Shown: piece after piece, positions 18,602 to 27,194 of the stretch
Layout of the letters: each line of letters begins with the position of its first letter
How positions within the stretch are numbered: the stretch's first letter is position 1
Assembly: GCA_963807015.1 (NCBI GenBank)
Contig: CAWEAS010000028.1
Span: forward strand, 186,001-250,000
Direction of reading: 5' to 3'
Length of the DNA: 64,000 nt
Source: JAJPKK01 sp963807015
GTDB taxonomy: Bacteria > Pseudomonadota > Alphaproteobacteria > Rhizobiales > Xanthobacteraceae
Made by a program: the position numbers and the translations under genes
Notes under the pieces: generated by a model
Told to the model about the DNA's origin: nothing
Database searches by the model: none
What the model saw: the letters and a program-made list of their open reading frames with translations, nothing else

Positions 18602-18718
18602 TCACTTCCGATCGACAGCTTTGTTGAGGAAGTATGTCGCTGTGCACACACTGCCCAGCACGACGATAAGGAGAGCAACCGTCACGCCCACCAATTGCCA
18701 GATGAAAATCGGTTCCAT
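18602..18718 (-). CDS. Small single-helix membrane protein (38 residues)
   Basis: A short gene between the two larger membrane-protein genes on the same strand. It encodes MEPIFIWQLVGVTVALLIVV, then LGSVCTATYFLNKAVDRK and a stop. There is one membrane helix, a Cys near its end and a basic tail. GGAGGA lies six bases before the ATG. The gaps are 15 bp to the upstream gene and 43 bp to the downstream gene, so it belongs to the operon. Small helices in such positions are often subunits of membrane redox complexes; that is inference. No family is recognised. Confidence 0.7.
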   Translation of the reverse strand: MEPIFIWQLVGVTVALLIVVLGSVCTATYFLNKAVDRK

Positions 18719-18733
18719 GGCTGTTCCTCCAGA

Positions 18734-20155
18734 TCACACGTAAGGCAGCAGGCGGCCGCCCATGATCACGCCGATCCAAGAGAGCAGGACCAGCGCGGCG
18801 ACCCATTTCGCACTTATCGGTGCATCTTCTCCTGCCTTCGTATTCCAAACGCCGTTCGCCAGGGAGAAATACAGGATGGCAATGGCGCCTATCGCTATGA
18901 ACGCTATTTTCGGGGCGAACGTCGTTTCATTCAAATAGCGGAACGAGTCGGCGAGCATCATCAGCATGCCGCTGAACACGTTCATCACCACGCCGAAGGC
19001 GCCGAGCGGCAGGATGCGATGCACGGCTGAGAACGGCACCGATTTCCAGAATCCGAGCACCCGCAAGGTGATGACCAACACCGTGCCGAAGATCAGCGAG
19101 AAGCCGAAGAAATGGATGGTTTGCCACGGCACGAACCAGATGACGTTGTTGATCAAGAGCTCGATCGCGGGCGTCCAGCCGGCGGCGGGATCGGTCGGTT
19201 GGATGTCGGTGGCGACGCGGATTTCCGGGTGATTGATCTGTCCGCCGCGGTGTCCGGTCTCTGCCATGATTGCCAGCGTGACGACTGCGAACACGAGCAC
19301 CAGGAACAGGGAAAGACTGGAGAAGCGCCCAAGATGCCGGAAGCGCCACAGCTCGATCCAGGCGGCGGCGCCGGTGAAGGCAAGTCCGAACAACGTCAGC
19401 AAGGCCATGTCGCGGTGGGCATTGATCATGGCCTTCGAAATCCCCTCGATCGGAGGATCGGTCAGAGCCCACATCGATGCGGCGCCGGTCACGTAGGTCG
19501 GGACTCCCAGGACCGCGCAGATCACGAAGATGACGAGGGCGCCGCGCTTGAGGACCTCGTTGTTCATGGCAAGGCCGATGAGGAAGACCGTCAGCCCGAC
19601 GACAAACCCCACGGTCGGGAAGTGATTGAGGATGATGTGGACATGCGACCACCATTCGGGGGTCGTGCCGGGCGCCATATAGCCGCCAACCTTCGGCGGC
19701 AGTCGCAGCTCGTTATGGCTGATCTCCCAACCCAGCTCGCCGGAGATCATCATCAGGCCGAGCGTCACGACGGCGAGGCCGAGCACGAGGTGGAGCGTAT
19801 TCTCGGAGACCCCTTCCTTGCCGGCAAACCGCAGCAGCGCCACCAGGGCGACAAGCCCGGTCAGCACCAGGACGGCAAGCGCCACCACGCCCCAGGTGTA
19901 GTGGCTATCCATCAGGTCGCGCGAGACCCGCGACATATTCGGCGTCAATGCGGCCGTCGAATAGTCGCCGCTGAGAAACGTCGGGACCGCCAGAACGGCT
20001 AGGACAACGAACAGGAAGAGGCTGGTCCGCTTGGCGGTCTCGTTGCTGCTGACGATACCGGCAACGTAAATTCCAAGGATGAAGATAAGACCCACCGAAG
20101 GAAAGACGCTCACGAGCAAATGAAAATGCGCTGCCGACTGCGGAATCAGATGCAC
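18734..20155 (-). CDS. Large histidine-rich membrane protein with three related helical modules
   Basis: A 473-residue protein with about 12 membrane helices. It contains two copies of one module, starting HFHLLVSVFPSVGLIFILG (residue 10 onward) and HVHIILNHFPTVGFVVGL, each with a later helix carrying His (SHYTWGV, AHRDMALL). A third, different module begins QTIHFFGFSLIFG and matches the separate 160-residue protein downstream. Paired histidines one to two turns apart in helices suggest b-type hemes, as in DUF2231-type proteins. The start is a GTG at 20155 with GGGGAGG upstream. It heads the operon with the 38-residue and 160-residue membrane proteins. An electron-transfer complex next to SQR would be a logical quinol or sulfur oxidase partner, but this is untested. 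Confidence 0.7.
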   Translation of the reverse strand: MHLIPQSAAHFHLLVSVFPSVGLIFILGIYVAGIVSSNETAKRTSLFLFVVLAVLAVPTFLSGDYSTAALTPNMSRVSRDLMDSHYTWGVVALAVLVLTGLVALVALLRFAGKEGVSENTLHLVLGLAVVTLGLMMISGELGWEISHNELRLPPKVGGYMAPGTTPEWWSHVHIILNHFPTVGFVVGLTVFLIGLAMNNEVLKRGALVIFVICAVLGVPTYVTGAASMWALTDPPIEGISKAMINAHRDMALLTLFGLAFTGAAAWIELWRFRHLGRFSSLSLFLVLVFAVVTLAIMAETGHRGGQINHPEIRVATDIQPTDPAAGWTPAIELLINNVIWFVPWQTIHFFGFSLIFGTVLVITLRVLGFWKSVPFSAVHRILPLGAFGVVMNVFSGMLMMLADSFRYLNETTFAPKIAFIAIGAIAILYFSLANGVWNTKAGEDAPISAKWVAALVLLSWIGVIMGGRLLPYV

Positions 20156-20707
20156 GTAAGCCTCCCCTTATCCCTCGTGTTGTCTCACGGGTATTTCGTT
20201 GAAAGCGAATATCCGCTGAACCTCGGTCACGTCAATGAGCCGTTCGCAGTAGATCGCTTCGCGACCGCGCGGCGGAAGAACCGGTCGCTCTTGTGCGATG
20301 CACGCGCTGATCACGCTATTTCTCATCTGCGCGCAACTCGGACCTCAGCGCCGGCGTCCGGACCCCGCGCGGCGGGGCGTCATTGACCCAGGACGATGAA
20401 GCGGATGATGCAGTGCGGCGGCGGAATGTCGAGCGAAGCCTCGACCGGCCCACATCCATTTCATCAGCCGCCTCCCTCTCCCCGCATCCCTATTGTTGTT
20501 ATGAGCTGGGATGCACGGGTCACCAATCGTCGCCCGAAAAACGCTTACCACCTTTGCGCGCTCGCTGCCAATAGTGGGACGTGCACCATCTGCATGCCGT
20601 GCGACCGCGTAGAAGTCGGCGCGCGCATACCTCAGGGGATTATCCCGTGAACGATCGTGGCGACGACATCGTCGGCGCCCGTCCGAACGGGCAACTTGGC
20701 ACGATGG
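20156..20707. other. Intergenic region, 552 bp, no recognised gene
   Basis: This lies between the ArsR-type regulator gene and the membrane-module operon, both on the minus strand. It should carry the operon promoter. Short open frames on the plus strand (for example 20396-20650) have unusual composition, no ribosome-binding site and no family signature. An imperfect inverted repeat around 20189-20214 is too weak to call an operator. Confidence 0.5.
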
Positions 20708-21085
20708 TCAGGCCGGTCTTAAGGACGCCCGGCGACTTGAACTTGCCGCCGTCCGAGGTGGCCGTGTGGCCCTGGCCCCGCGCGATTCGCGAGGCGTGCA
20801 ATAAAGTTCGTAGAGCAGCGAGATGATTCTCACGACGTCCTGGTTTGCCAGCGAGTAGTAGATGGTCTGCGACTGGCGTCGCGTCGAGACGAGCGAATCT
20901 TGGCGCAGCCGCGCAAGATGCTGCGACAGCGCCGATTGGCTGAGCCCGATACGGTCCTGCAGATCGGACACGGAAAGCTCGCCCTGCTGAAGTTCGCACA
21001 GAATCAGGAGACGATACCGGTTTCCCAGCGCCTTGAGGAACCGCTCGGCGGCGCCAGCCTTCTTTTTGATCTCGGCTATATTCAT
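20708..21085 (-). CDS. ArsR-family persulfide-sensing repressor of the SqrR/BigR kind
   Basis: A 125-residue winged-helix regulator. The recognition helix is in IGLSQSALSQHLARLRQDSLV and the wing in RRQSQTIYYSL. It has exactly the two cysteines expected for SqrR/BigR/YgaV repressors, Cys30 (LILCEL) and Cys96 (YELYC). In that family they form a tetrasulfide link when persulfides rise and then release DNA. The C-terminal tail after Cys96 is about 29 residues longer than usual and low in complexity. The ATG at 21085 lies directly behind a promoter and operator, and a TTG at 21121 is less likely because it would lie in the -35 box. Adjacent sqr, DUF2892 and RND genes are the expected targets. Confidence 0.85.
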   Translation of the reverse strand: MNIAEIKKKAGAAERFLKALGNRYRLLILCELQQGELSVSDLQDRIGLSQSALSQHLARLRQDSLVSTRRQSQTIYYSLANQDVVRIISLLYELYCTPRESRGARATRPPRTAASSSRRASLRPA

Positions 21086-21088
21086 GAG

Positions 21089-21121
21089 CACTAAATTAGT
21101 GTTCAGGCATGAAAGGGTCAA
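21089..21121 (-). promoter_or_regulatory. Promoter and operator of the ArsR-type regulator gene
   Basis: On the minus strand, TTGACC (21116-21121), a 17-base spacer and TAATTT (21093-21098). The palindrome CACTAA-A-TTAGTG (21089-21101) covers the -10 box. The predicted transcript would begin at or near the ATG at 21085, so the mRNA may be leaderless; no ribosome-binding site is present. The core CTAAWTTAG recurs at the same place in the DUF2892-sqr promoter, which supports autoregulation by the encoded repressor. Confidence 0.7.
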
Positions 21122-21202
21122 GAATCCGCCGCCTGCGCCTGCTTGTTGGGCGCAACGAGTCCCATCCGATGAGCTCGAAGCCCGGCAGGAATCGCGATGC
21201 GC

Positions 21203-22501
21203 TCAAGAGGCCGCCCGACTGCGGAGGCGTTCGATGCCGAGTGTTTTCATCACGACCCGCTCATAACCGGGTTCGCTTGATCCGGTTCGAATCTTGCGCA
21301 GGAAATACTTTTCGAATGCCACCTTGGCGAGGTGCACCCAGTAGCCCTGGCTCGACCAATTCACGTTGCGGGGTGGAATTTGCGGCAGCGCCACAAACGC
21401 AATCCCGCTGTCGCCGAAATCCGCAAGGCACACGGCATTCCATGTCGGCTCATGAGACGGCTCCTTGCCCGCGGCGAGCTCGGCGATATTGCGGGCGGCT
21501 GCCGCGACCATGGATTCAATCATGTATCCCGTTTTTGGAACACCGACGGGAACAGGTGTTTGTTCGTAGGCCGCGATGGCGGTGCAGACCCCGACAGCGA
21601 AGATATTACGGTATTTGGGGTTGCGCTGGTGCTTATCGATCGTGACGAAACCGCGCGCGTTCGTAAGGCCTTCGATCCATGCGCCGGCATCATTGCGAAG
21701 GCAATCGACTCCGCGAAATGCGGGAATGAACATGGAGAATTTCGACGTCAGCTTTTGGGTCTTTTTCGCCGCGCCGGCTTCATCGATCTCCGTGATTTCC
21801 ACCGCGTCCGCGGTGACGCGATCGACTTTGGCGTTCGTGATCCACCGGATGTCGCGATCGCGCATCAGGGATTCCAGCATGCCCTTGGTATCGCCGACAC
21901 CGCCCAAACCGAGATGGCCGATATAAGGTTCGGACGTGACGAACGTCATCGGGACCTGGTCGCGAATATGACGGCGCCGCAGATCGGTGACGGCCGTCAG
22001 CGCAAACTCGTAAGCGGGCCCGAAGCAGGAAGCTCCCTGCACTGCGCCGACGACCATCGGCCCGGGCTCCCTGCAAAACTCTTCCCAGCGATCGGCAGCA
22101 CGGGCGGCGTGGTCGACCTGGCAGATCGAGCGGGTGTTTGCGTCGGGCCCGAGACCCTCGATTTCGTCGTAGGCGAGCTTGGGACCGGTCGCGATCACCA
22201 AGTAATCGTACCGTAACCGTGATCCGTCATTGAGTTCGACCGTGTTTGAGTCAGGCCTGACGCGCTTGGCGCCGGAGGCCGAGAAGCCAATCCCCAAGCG
22301 GCTGAAGATCGGCGGCAGATAGACTTTGACGTCGTCCGGACGACGCCACTTCACCGCGACCCACGGGTTCGACGGGACGAACTGGAACCACTCCGAATCG
22401 TGGACGACGGTGATCTCCACCGATCTGCCGCATAACTCGCGCAATTCAAAAGCTGTTGGTATTCCGCCGATTCCGGCGCCGATGACGACGATCTTGGTCA
22501 T
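21203..22501 (-). CDS. sqr: Sulfide:quinone oxidoreductase
   Basis: A 432-residue FAD enzyme that oxidises sulfide to sulfane sulfur and passes electrons to quinone at the inner membrane. The N-terminal dinucleotide fold is VVIGAGIGG (residues 5-13) and the second FAD motif is in RNIFAVGV. The three catalytic cysteines of type I SQR are all present with the usual spacing: Cys127 (RSICQVDHA), Cys159 (GASCFGPAYEF) and Cys358 (NAVCLADFGDSG). The amphipathic C-terminal region (VHLAKVAFEKYFLRKI) fits membrane docking. The start at 22501 has GGGAGG upstream. It follows the DUF2892 gene on the same strand and shares its promoter. The ArsR-type sensor gene follows downstream. Confidence 0.9.
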   Translation of the reverse strand: MTKIVVIGAGIGGIPTAFELRELCGRSVEITVVHDSEWFQFVPSNPWVAVKWRRPDDVKVYLPPIFSRLGIGFSASGAKRVRPDSNTVELNDGSRLRYDYLVIATGPKLAYDEIEGLGPDANTRSICQVDHAARAADRWEEFCREPGPMVVGAVQGASCFGPAYEFALTAVTDLRRRHIRDQVPMTFVTSEPYIGHLGLGGVGDTKGMLESLMRDRDIRWITNAKVDRVTADAVEITEIDEAGAAKKTQKLTSKFSMFIPAFRGVDCLRNDAGAWIEGLTNARGFVTIDKHQRNPKYRNIFAVGVCTAIAAYEQTPVPVGVPKTGYMIESMVAAAARNIAELAAGKEPSHEPTWNAVCLADFGDSGIAFVALPQIPPRNVNWSSQGYWVHLAKVAFEKYFLRKIRTGSSEPGYERVVMKTLGIERLRSRAAS

Positions 22502-22634
22502 TTGATCCTCCCTTGGGACAATCGTTGCCGCTTTCGCCGGCATTTTGATTTTTGTCATGCCGACGCCGCTCAGTTCGGTGTTAGCGATTGCTCATGATCG
22601 CCCCTCGACCTGGAACGCGAATGCATGCGCACGC

Positions 22635-22835
22635 TCAAAACGCGGCGCCCGGACGCATTCCCATTCTCTTGAGCAAGATGGCCAGCGGGCAAACTCCGGA
22701 AAATGCCGCCTGCAGCAGATTTGTGCCCACAAACGCCGCCAGCAGCAGCCACCATGGGCTCACCCAAAATCCAAGTGCAAGACTGACGAGAACGACGGAA
22801 CCGGCAAATGCCATCACGGCGCGATCGATTGTCAT
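22635..22835 (-). CDS. DUF2892 (YgaP transmembrane-type) small membrane protein
   Basis: A 66-residue protein starting MTIDRAVMAFAGSVVLVSLA, with two membrane helices, then GVCPLAILLKRMGMR. The DRxVR-like start and the GxCPL motif are typical of the DUF2892 family, which is also the membrane part of the rhodanese YgaP. The cysteine at the membrane edge may hold sulfane sulfur. GGGAGGATGGCACC precedes the ATG. It is the first gene of a unit with sqr, 133 bp downstream, and its promoter faces the RND genes. It probably helps to move or hold sulfur or electrons at the membrane. Confidence 0.8.
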   Translation of the reverse strand: MTIDRAVMAFAGSVVLVSLALGFWVSPWWLLLAAFVGTNLLQAAFSGVCPLAILLKRMGMRPGAAF

Positions 22836-22894
22836 GGTGCCATCCTCCCGGGGCGCGCCGACGCCGACACGGCGCGGCGTCATTAGTTCATGTA

Positions 22895-22928
22895 TTGCTA
22901 ATTTAGTATTTACTAATATATCTGTCAA
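22895..22928. promoter_or_regulatory. Divergent promoter region with an ArsR-type operator (DUF2892-sqr / RND)
   Basis: On the minus strand, TTGACA (22923-22928), a 17-base spacer and TAAATT (22900-22905), driving DUF2892 and sqr. The core CTAATTTAG (22898-22906) covers this -10 box exactly as in the regulator's own promoter. It overlaps a second palindrome, TTAGTA-TT-TACTAA (22903-22916). On the plus strand, TTGCTA (22895-22900) and TATATC (22917-22922), 16 bases apart, could serve the RND genes. This AT-rich pocket in high-GC DNA looks like a shared control site. Confidence 0.7.
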
Positions 22929-22956
22929 GCATGAATGAAGTCTGCGGAGATCGCCG

Positions 22957-23955
22957 ATGTGCTTGATGCCGATGCGCTTGATGATGTTGGTGCCGGCTTT
23001 CGTGATCGCCTGCGCGGCAAGCGCCGCTGCCGGGGAGGGCGCCCGTGGAGAGTATGTCGCCAAGACGCGCCTCGTTGACGATCAGAAAGCGGTGATCGCA
23101 ACCGTCGAGCCGATCCATCAGTTGGTCGCGCGCGCCCGCATTGGCGGGACCATCATCAGCCTCAAGGTTCGCGAGGGGGATCAGGTGTCCGGCGGCACCG
23201 AGATCGCAGCGGTCGGCGATCCGAAGCTGCCGATCCAGATCAAGGCGTTCGAATCGCGCATCCAATCCCAGCAGGCAGTCCGCGACCAGGCCAAGGCCGA
23301 TTTTGAGCGCGCCCAAGACCTGCAGCGCCGCGGGGCGGGCACGCAAGTGGCGCTCGAACTCGCCCGGACCGCCTTCGATGTCGCGGAGCGCAATCTCGCC
23401 GCGATCGAGACTGATCGTGCGGTGGTCGTGCAGCAGCTCAGCGAGGGCGCGGTGCTGGCGCCCGGCGACGGCCGGGTGCTGACCGTCCCGGTGACCGAAG
23501 GGCGCGTGGTCCTCGCCGGCGAGACGATCGCGACACTCGCAGAGGCGAAATATATTCTCCGGCTGCAATTGCCGGAACGCCACGCGCAGGTGATGCGCGC
23601 CGGCGATATCGTGATGATCGGCGCGCGCGGCCTTGGGCCGAGCAATGGAGAGGAGCGCCAGCAGGGTCGGGTTCGCCTGGTGTACCCGGAAATCCAGGGC
23701 GGCCGGGTCATCGCCGATGTCGAGGTCTCCGAGCTTGGCGACTACTTCGTCGGCGAGCGTACGCGGGTCTACGTCTCGACGGGCCAGCGGCCGGCCATCA
23801 CGGTCCCCGCCTCCTACGTCTATCGCCGCGCCGGCGTGAACTATGTCAAACTCAAGGGGGGCGCCGAGGTCGCCGTGCAGCCCGGCGAGATGACCGCCGG
23901 CGAGGTCGAAATTCTGTCCGGGCTCAAGGATGGCGATGTGCTGGTGTCGCCATGA
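22957..23955 (+). CDS. RND efflux periplasmic adaptor (membrane fusion protein)
   Basis: A 332-residue adaptor with a signal peptide (PAFVIACAASAAAG), a lipoyl half (VEPIHQLVARARIGGTIISL, VREGDQVSGG), an alpha-hairpin with coiled-coil character (residues about 95-150), a second lipoyl half (GAVLAPGDGRVLTVPVTEG) and a beta-barrel/membrane-proximal end. It links the RND pump to an outer-membrane channel in the periplasm. GGAG lies seven bases before the ATG. Its stop overlaps the pump gene start (ATGA). The promoter is shared with the divergent DUF2892-sqr unit and carries the ArsR-type operator, so sulfide or persulfide is the likely inducer. No TolC-like gene is present. Confidence 0.88.
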   Translation: MCLMPMRLMMLVPAFVIACAASAAAGEGARGEYVAKTRLVDDQKAVIATVEPIHQLVARARIGGTIISLKVREGDQVSGGTEIAAVGDPKLPIQIKAFESRIQSQQAVRDQAKADFERAQDLQRRGAGTQVALELARTAFDVAERNLAAIETDRAVVVQQLSEGAVLAPGDGRVLTVPVTEGRVVLAGETIATLAEAKYILRLQLPERHAQVMRAGDIVMIGARGLGPSNGEERQQGRVRLVYPEIQGGRVIADVEVSELGDYFVGERTRVYVSTGQRPAITVPASYVYRRAGVNYVKLKGGAEVAVQPGEMTAGEVEILSGLKDGDVLVSP

Positions 23956-26900
23956 AGCTCGGCCTCTCAGGCGTGCTTACCCGCGCCTTCATCAATTCGC
24001 CGCTGACGCCGCTGCTGCTGCTCGCCGCTCTTGCCATGGGCGCGATCGCGGTCGTTGCGCTGCCGCGCGAGGAAGAGCCGCAAATAAGCGTGCCGATGGT
24101 CGATATCATCGTAACGGCCAACGGCTATCGCGCCGACGAGGCGGTCGAGCTGATCACGCGGCCGCTCGAGGACATCGTCAAGGCGATCAACGGCGTCGAG
24201 CATGTCTATTCGCAGACCCAGGACGACAAGGTCGTCGTCACCGCGCGCTTCTTCGTCGGTACCGACGAGGACACCGCGGTCATGCGGATCCACGAGAAGA
24301 TTCGCGCCAACATTACCGGGCTGCCGAAAGGCATTCCGGAGCCGCTGATCGTCGGTCGCGGTATCAACGATGTCGCCATCGTCGTGCTCACCCTGTCGGC
24401 AAAGCCCGAACGTGCCGCCAACTGGACGGACAACGGGCTCTACCAGGTGGCGGAAGAGCTCCAGCACGAGCTCGCCAAGGTCGAAAACATCGGCGGCACT
24501 CATCTCACCGGCGGCAGCCCGAACGAGATTCGCATCGAGCCCGACCCCGAGCGGCTGTCGGTCTTCGGCGTCACCCTCAACCAGATCATCGACAAGCTGA
24601 CCAATGCCAATCGCTCATTCCAGGTCGGCACGATGCGGGATGGCGGCCACTCGTTGAGCGTGGTGGCGGGACAGACGTTGCAGGGCGTTCCTGATATCGG
24701 CCTCTTGCTGTTGACGACGCGCGATGGCCGACCCGTCTATCTCAAGGATGTGGCGAATGTCGTGGTCGGCGCGGCTGAGCCCGAGCACCGCGCCTTCATG
24801 CTGACGCGCGGCAACGACGGGGCGCTGGTGACGCGCCCGGCCGTCAGCCTCGCGCTGGCCAAACGCAAGGGCGCCAATGCCGTCACCGTGGCGGACGACA
24901 TCATTGCGCGCCTCGACCTCATCAAGGGGCGCGTTATCCCTGCGGACGTCGACGTCACGGTGACGCGAAACTACGGCGAGACCGCCACCGAAAAAGCGAA
25001 CGAGCTGTTGTTCCATCTCGCGCTCGCGACGATCTCGATCGTGCTTCTGATCACCATCGCGATCGGATGGCGGGAGGGCATCGTGGTGCTGGTGATCATT
25101 CCGACCACGATCCTGCTCACGCTCTTCGCCGCCTGGCTGATGGGCTACACCATCAACCGCGTCAGCCTGTTCGCGCTGATATTTTCAATCGGCATCCTGG
25201 TCGACGATGCCATCGTGGTGGTGGAAAACATCGTTCGCCACTGGCATCGCCGCGGCGATCGCGGTCTCGTCGAAACCGCGATCGAGGCGGTGGCGGAGGT
25301 CGGCAACCCCACCATCGTCGCGACGCTGACGATCATTGCCGCTCTGCTGCCGATGATGTTCGTGAGCGGCCTGATGGGGCCTTACATGAGCCCCATCCCG
25401 GCAAACGCCTCCATGGCGATGCTGTTCTCGTTCTTCGTCGCGGTGACGATCACGCCGTGGCTGTTGCTGCGCATCGCCCGCCGCCGCTTCGAGACTGCCG
25501 GCGCCGACGCTGCCCACCACGACGGCATCGATGCCATGGGGCGATTCTATCTGCGGGTGGCGCGGCCGCTGCTCATGGGGCGGCGGCGCTCAAAGGTCTT
25601 CCTCGCCGTCGTCGGCATCGCGACCCTCGCCGCCTGCGCGCTGTTCGTCACCAAGACCGTGCGGGTGAAGTTGCTGCCGTTCGACAACAAGTCGGAAATT
25701 CAGGTGGTCTTCGACCTGCCCCAGGGCGCCTCGCTCGAAGACACCGAGCGCGTTCTGATGGCAGCAGCAGACCGGCTGAAGGATCTGCCGGAGCTGACGT
25801 CGATCCAGGCCTATGCCGGCACCGCGGCGCCGTTCAATTTCAACGGGCTGGTGCGGCACTATTACCTGCGCGAAAGCCCGGAACTCGGCGATCTCGCGAT
25901 CAATCTCGCGCCGAAGGGAGAGCGCGCACGCGCAAGTCATGCGATTGCACTCGATATCCGCCGGCGGCTCGCCGGTCTGCCGATGCCGCCGCGCACCGCG
26001 CTCAAGGTGGTCGAGGTGCCGCCGGGGCCGCCGGTGCTCGCAACGCTGCTCGCGGAGGTTTATGGGCCGGACGGTCCGAGCCGTCGCGCGCTCGCGACCA
26101 AAATTCGCGAGGCGTTCGCGGCGAACGACTTCGTCGTCGATGTCGACGACAGTTTCCACGCGCCTGCGGAACGGCTGCGCTTTTCCATCGATCAGGAGAC
26201 GCTTGAATTCCATGGCGTCGAGGAGCAGGCCGTCTACGACACCATCGCGGCTCTGATCGGCGGGGTGAAGGTCGGCTATTCTCAGCGCGGCGGCGGGCTC
26301 AAGCCGATCGACATCACGGTCGCCCAGCCGAAGAGCGCGCTGGCGCTGACCGAACGCATCCTTTCGACCCCGCTGCCGGCGGGCGGAACGGTGCGGCAGG
26401 GCCGCAATGTCGAGCTTGGCGACGTGGTCAACGTAAACCGCGAGCCCGCGTCGTTTCCGATCTTCCGCCACAACGGCCGTTTTGCCGAGATGGTGTCAGC
26501 CGAGGTTGCCGGCCGCTTTGAAGCTCCGATCTACGGCATGTTGGGCGTGAACGACGCGCTCGGCCGGATCGATTTCGGCGCGGCCGGTCCACCGCAGATC
26601 AAATATCACGGCCAGCCCATCGAGGACTCCCGGCCGACCCTGCTGTGGGATGGCGAGTGGGAAGTCACCTACGTTACCTTCCGCGACATGGGGGCGGCCT
26701 TCATGGTCGCGATCCTCGGCATCTATCTGCTCGTCGTTGCTCAGTTCGGTTCGTTCCGGCTGCCGCTCGTCATCCTCGTGCCGGTGCCGCTGACGTTGAT
26801 CGGCATCGTGCTGGGCCATTGGCTGCTCGGCGCCGCCTTCACCGCGACCTCGATGATCGGCTTTATCGCCCTTGCCGGCATCATCGTGCGCAACTCGATC

Positions 26901-27194
26901 CTGCTGGTCGACTTCATCCGTCATCGCCGCGCGGCCGGCGCGGGGCTGCGCGCGGCACTGCTTGATGCCGGCGCGACCCGCTTCAAGCCGATCTTTCTCA
27001 CCGCGGCTGCGGCGATGATCGGCGCAGCCTTCATCCTCACCGACCCGATCTTTCAGGGGCTCGCCATCTCGCTGGTGTTCGGGCTCGCCTCATCGACCGC
27101 ACTCACAGTGCTCGTCATCCCGGCGATCTACATCGTGCTGCGCGATGACGAGACGCAAAGCAACCTCAGCCAACCGCAAGGAGTACCAGCATGA
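23952..27194 (+). CDS. RND-family efflux pump inner-membrane protein
   Basis: A 1,080-residue pump with the usual 12 helices and two large periplasmic loops. The start has the family pattern (PLTPLLLLAALAMGAIAVVALPREEEPQISVP). The proton-relay aspartate pair sits in helix four within GILVDDAIVVVENIVRH. Helices 10-12 are in the C-terminal part (ATSMIGFIALAGIIVRNSIL). It is closest in style to the HAE-like group rather than to heavy-metal CzcA pumps, because the metal-site residues of CzcA are not evident. It overlaps both neighbours by four bases. Substrates are unknown. Co-control with sqr suggests export of a sulfur species or of compounds that accompany sulfide stress. Confidence 0.9.
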   Translation: MKLGLSGVLTRAFINSPLTPLLLLAALAMGAIAVVALPREEEPQISVPMVDIIVTANGYRADEAVELITRPLEDIVKAINGVEHVYSQTQDDKVVVTARFFVGTDEDTAVMRIHEKIRANITGLPKGIPEPLIVGRGINDVAIVVLTLSAKPERAANWTDNGLYQVAEELQHELAKVENIGGTHLTGGSPNEIRIEPDPERLSVFGVTLNQIIDKLTNANRSFQVGTMRDGGHSLSVVAGQTLQGVPDIGLLLLTTRDGRPVYLKDVANVVVGAAEPEHRAFMLTRGNDGALVTRPAVSLALAKRKGANAVTVADDIIARLDLIKGRVIPADVDVTVTRNYGETATEKANELLFHLALATISIVLLITIAIGWREGIVVLVIIPTTILLTLFAAWLMGYTINRVSLFALIFSIGILVDDAIVVVENIVRHWHRRGDRGLVETAIEAVAEVGNPTIVATLTIIAALLPMMFVSGLMGPYMSPIPANASMAMLFSFFVAVTITPWLLLRIARRRFETAGADAAHHDGIDAMGRFYLRVARPLLMGRRRSKVFLAVVGIATLAACALFVTKTVRVKLLPFDNKSEIQVVFDLPQGASLEDTERVLMAAADRLKDLPELTSIQAYAGTAAPFNFNGLVRHYYLRESPELGDLAINLAPKGERARASHAIALDIRRRLAGLPMPPRTALKVVEVPPGPPVLATLLAEVYGPDGPSRRALATKIREAFAANDFVVDVDDSFHAPAERLRFSIDQETLEFHGVEEQAVYDTIAALIGGVKVGYSQRGGGLKPIDITVAQPKSALALTERILSTPLPAGGTVRQGRNVELGDVVNVNREPASFPIFRHNGRFAEMVSAEVAGRFEAPIYGMLGVNDALGRIDFGAAGPPQIKYHGQPIEDSRPTLLWDGEWEVTYVTFRDMGAAFMVAILGIYLLVVAQFGSFRLPLVILVPVPLTLIGIVLGHWLLGAAFTATSMIGFIALAGIIVRNSILLVDFIRHRRAAGAGLRAALLDAGATRFKPIFLTAAAAMIGAAFILTDPIFQGLAISLVFGLASSTALTVLVIPAIYIVLRDDETQSNLSQPQGVPA

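Noticed and set aside
20189..20214. Inverted repeat GGTATTTCG/CGAATATCC as a second ArsR-type operator
   Set aside because: Only six of nine arm positions pair, and the CTAAWTTAG core is absent.
20396..20650. Possible small gene in the gap upstream of the membrane module
   Set aside because: No ribosome-binding site, odd composition and no recognisable motif.
21284..21293. GGTTCGAATC, which looks like a tRNA T-loop
   Set aside because: It lies inside the sqr coding region (PGYERV area read on the other strand), and no acceptor or anticodon arms can be folded around it.
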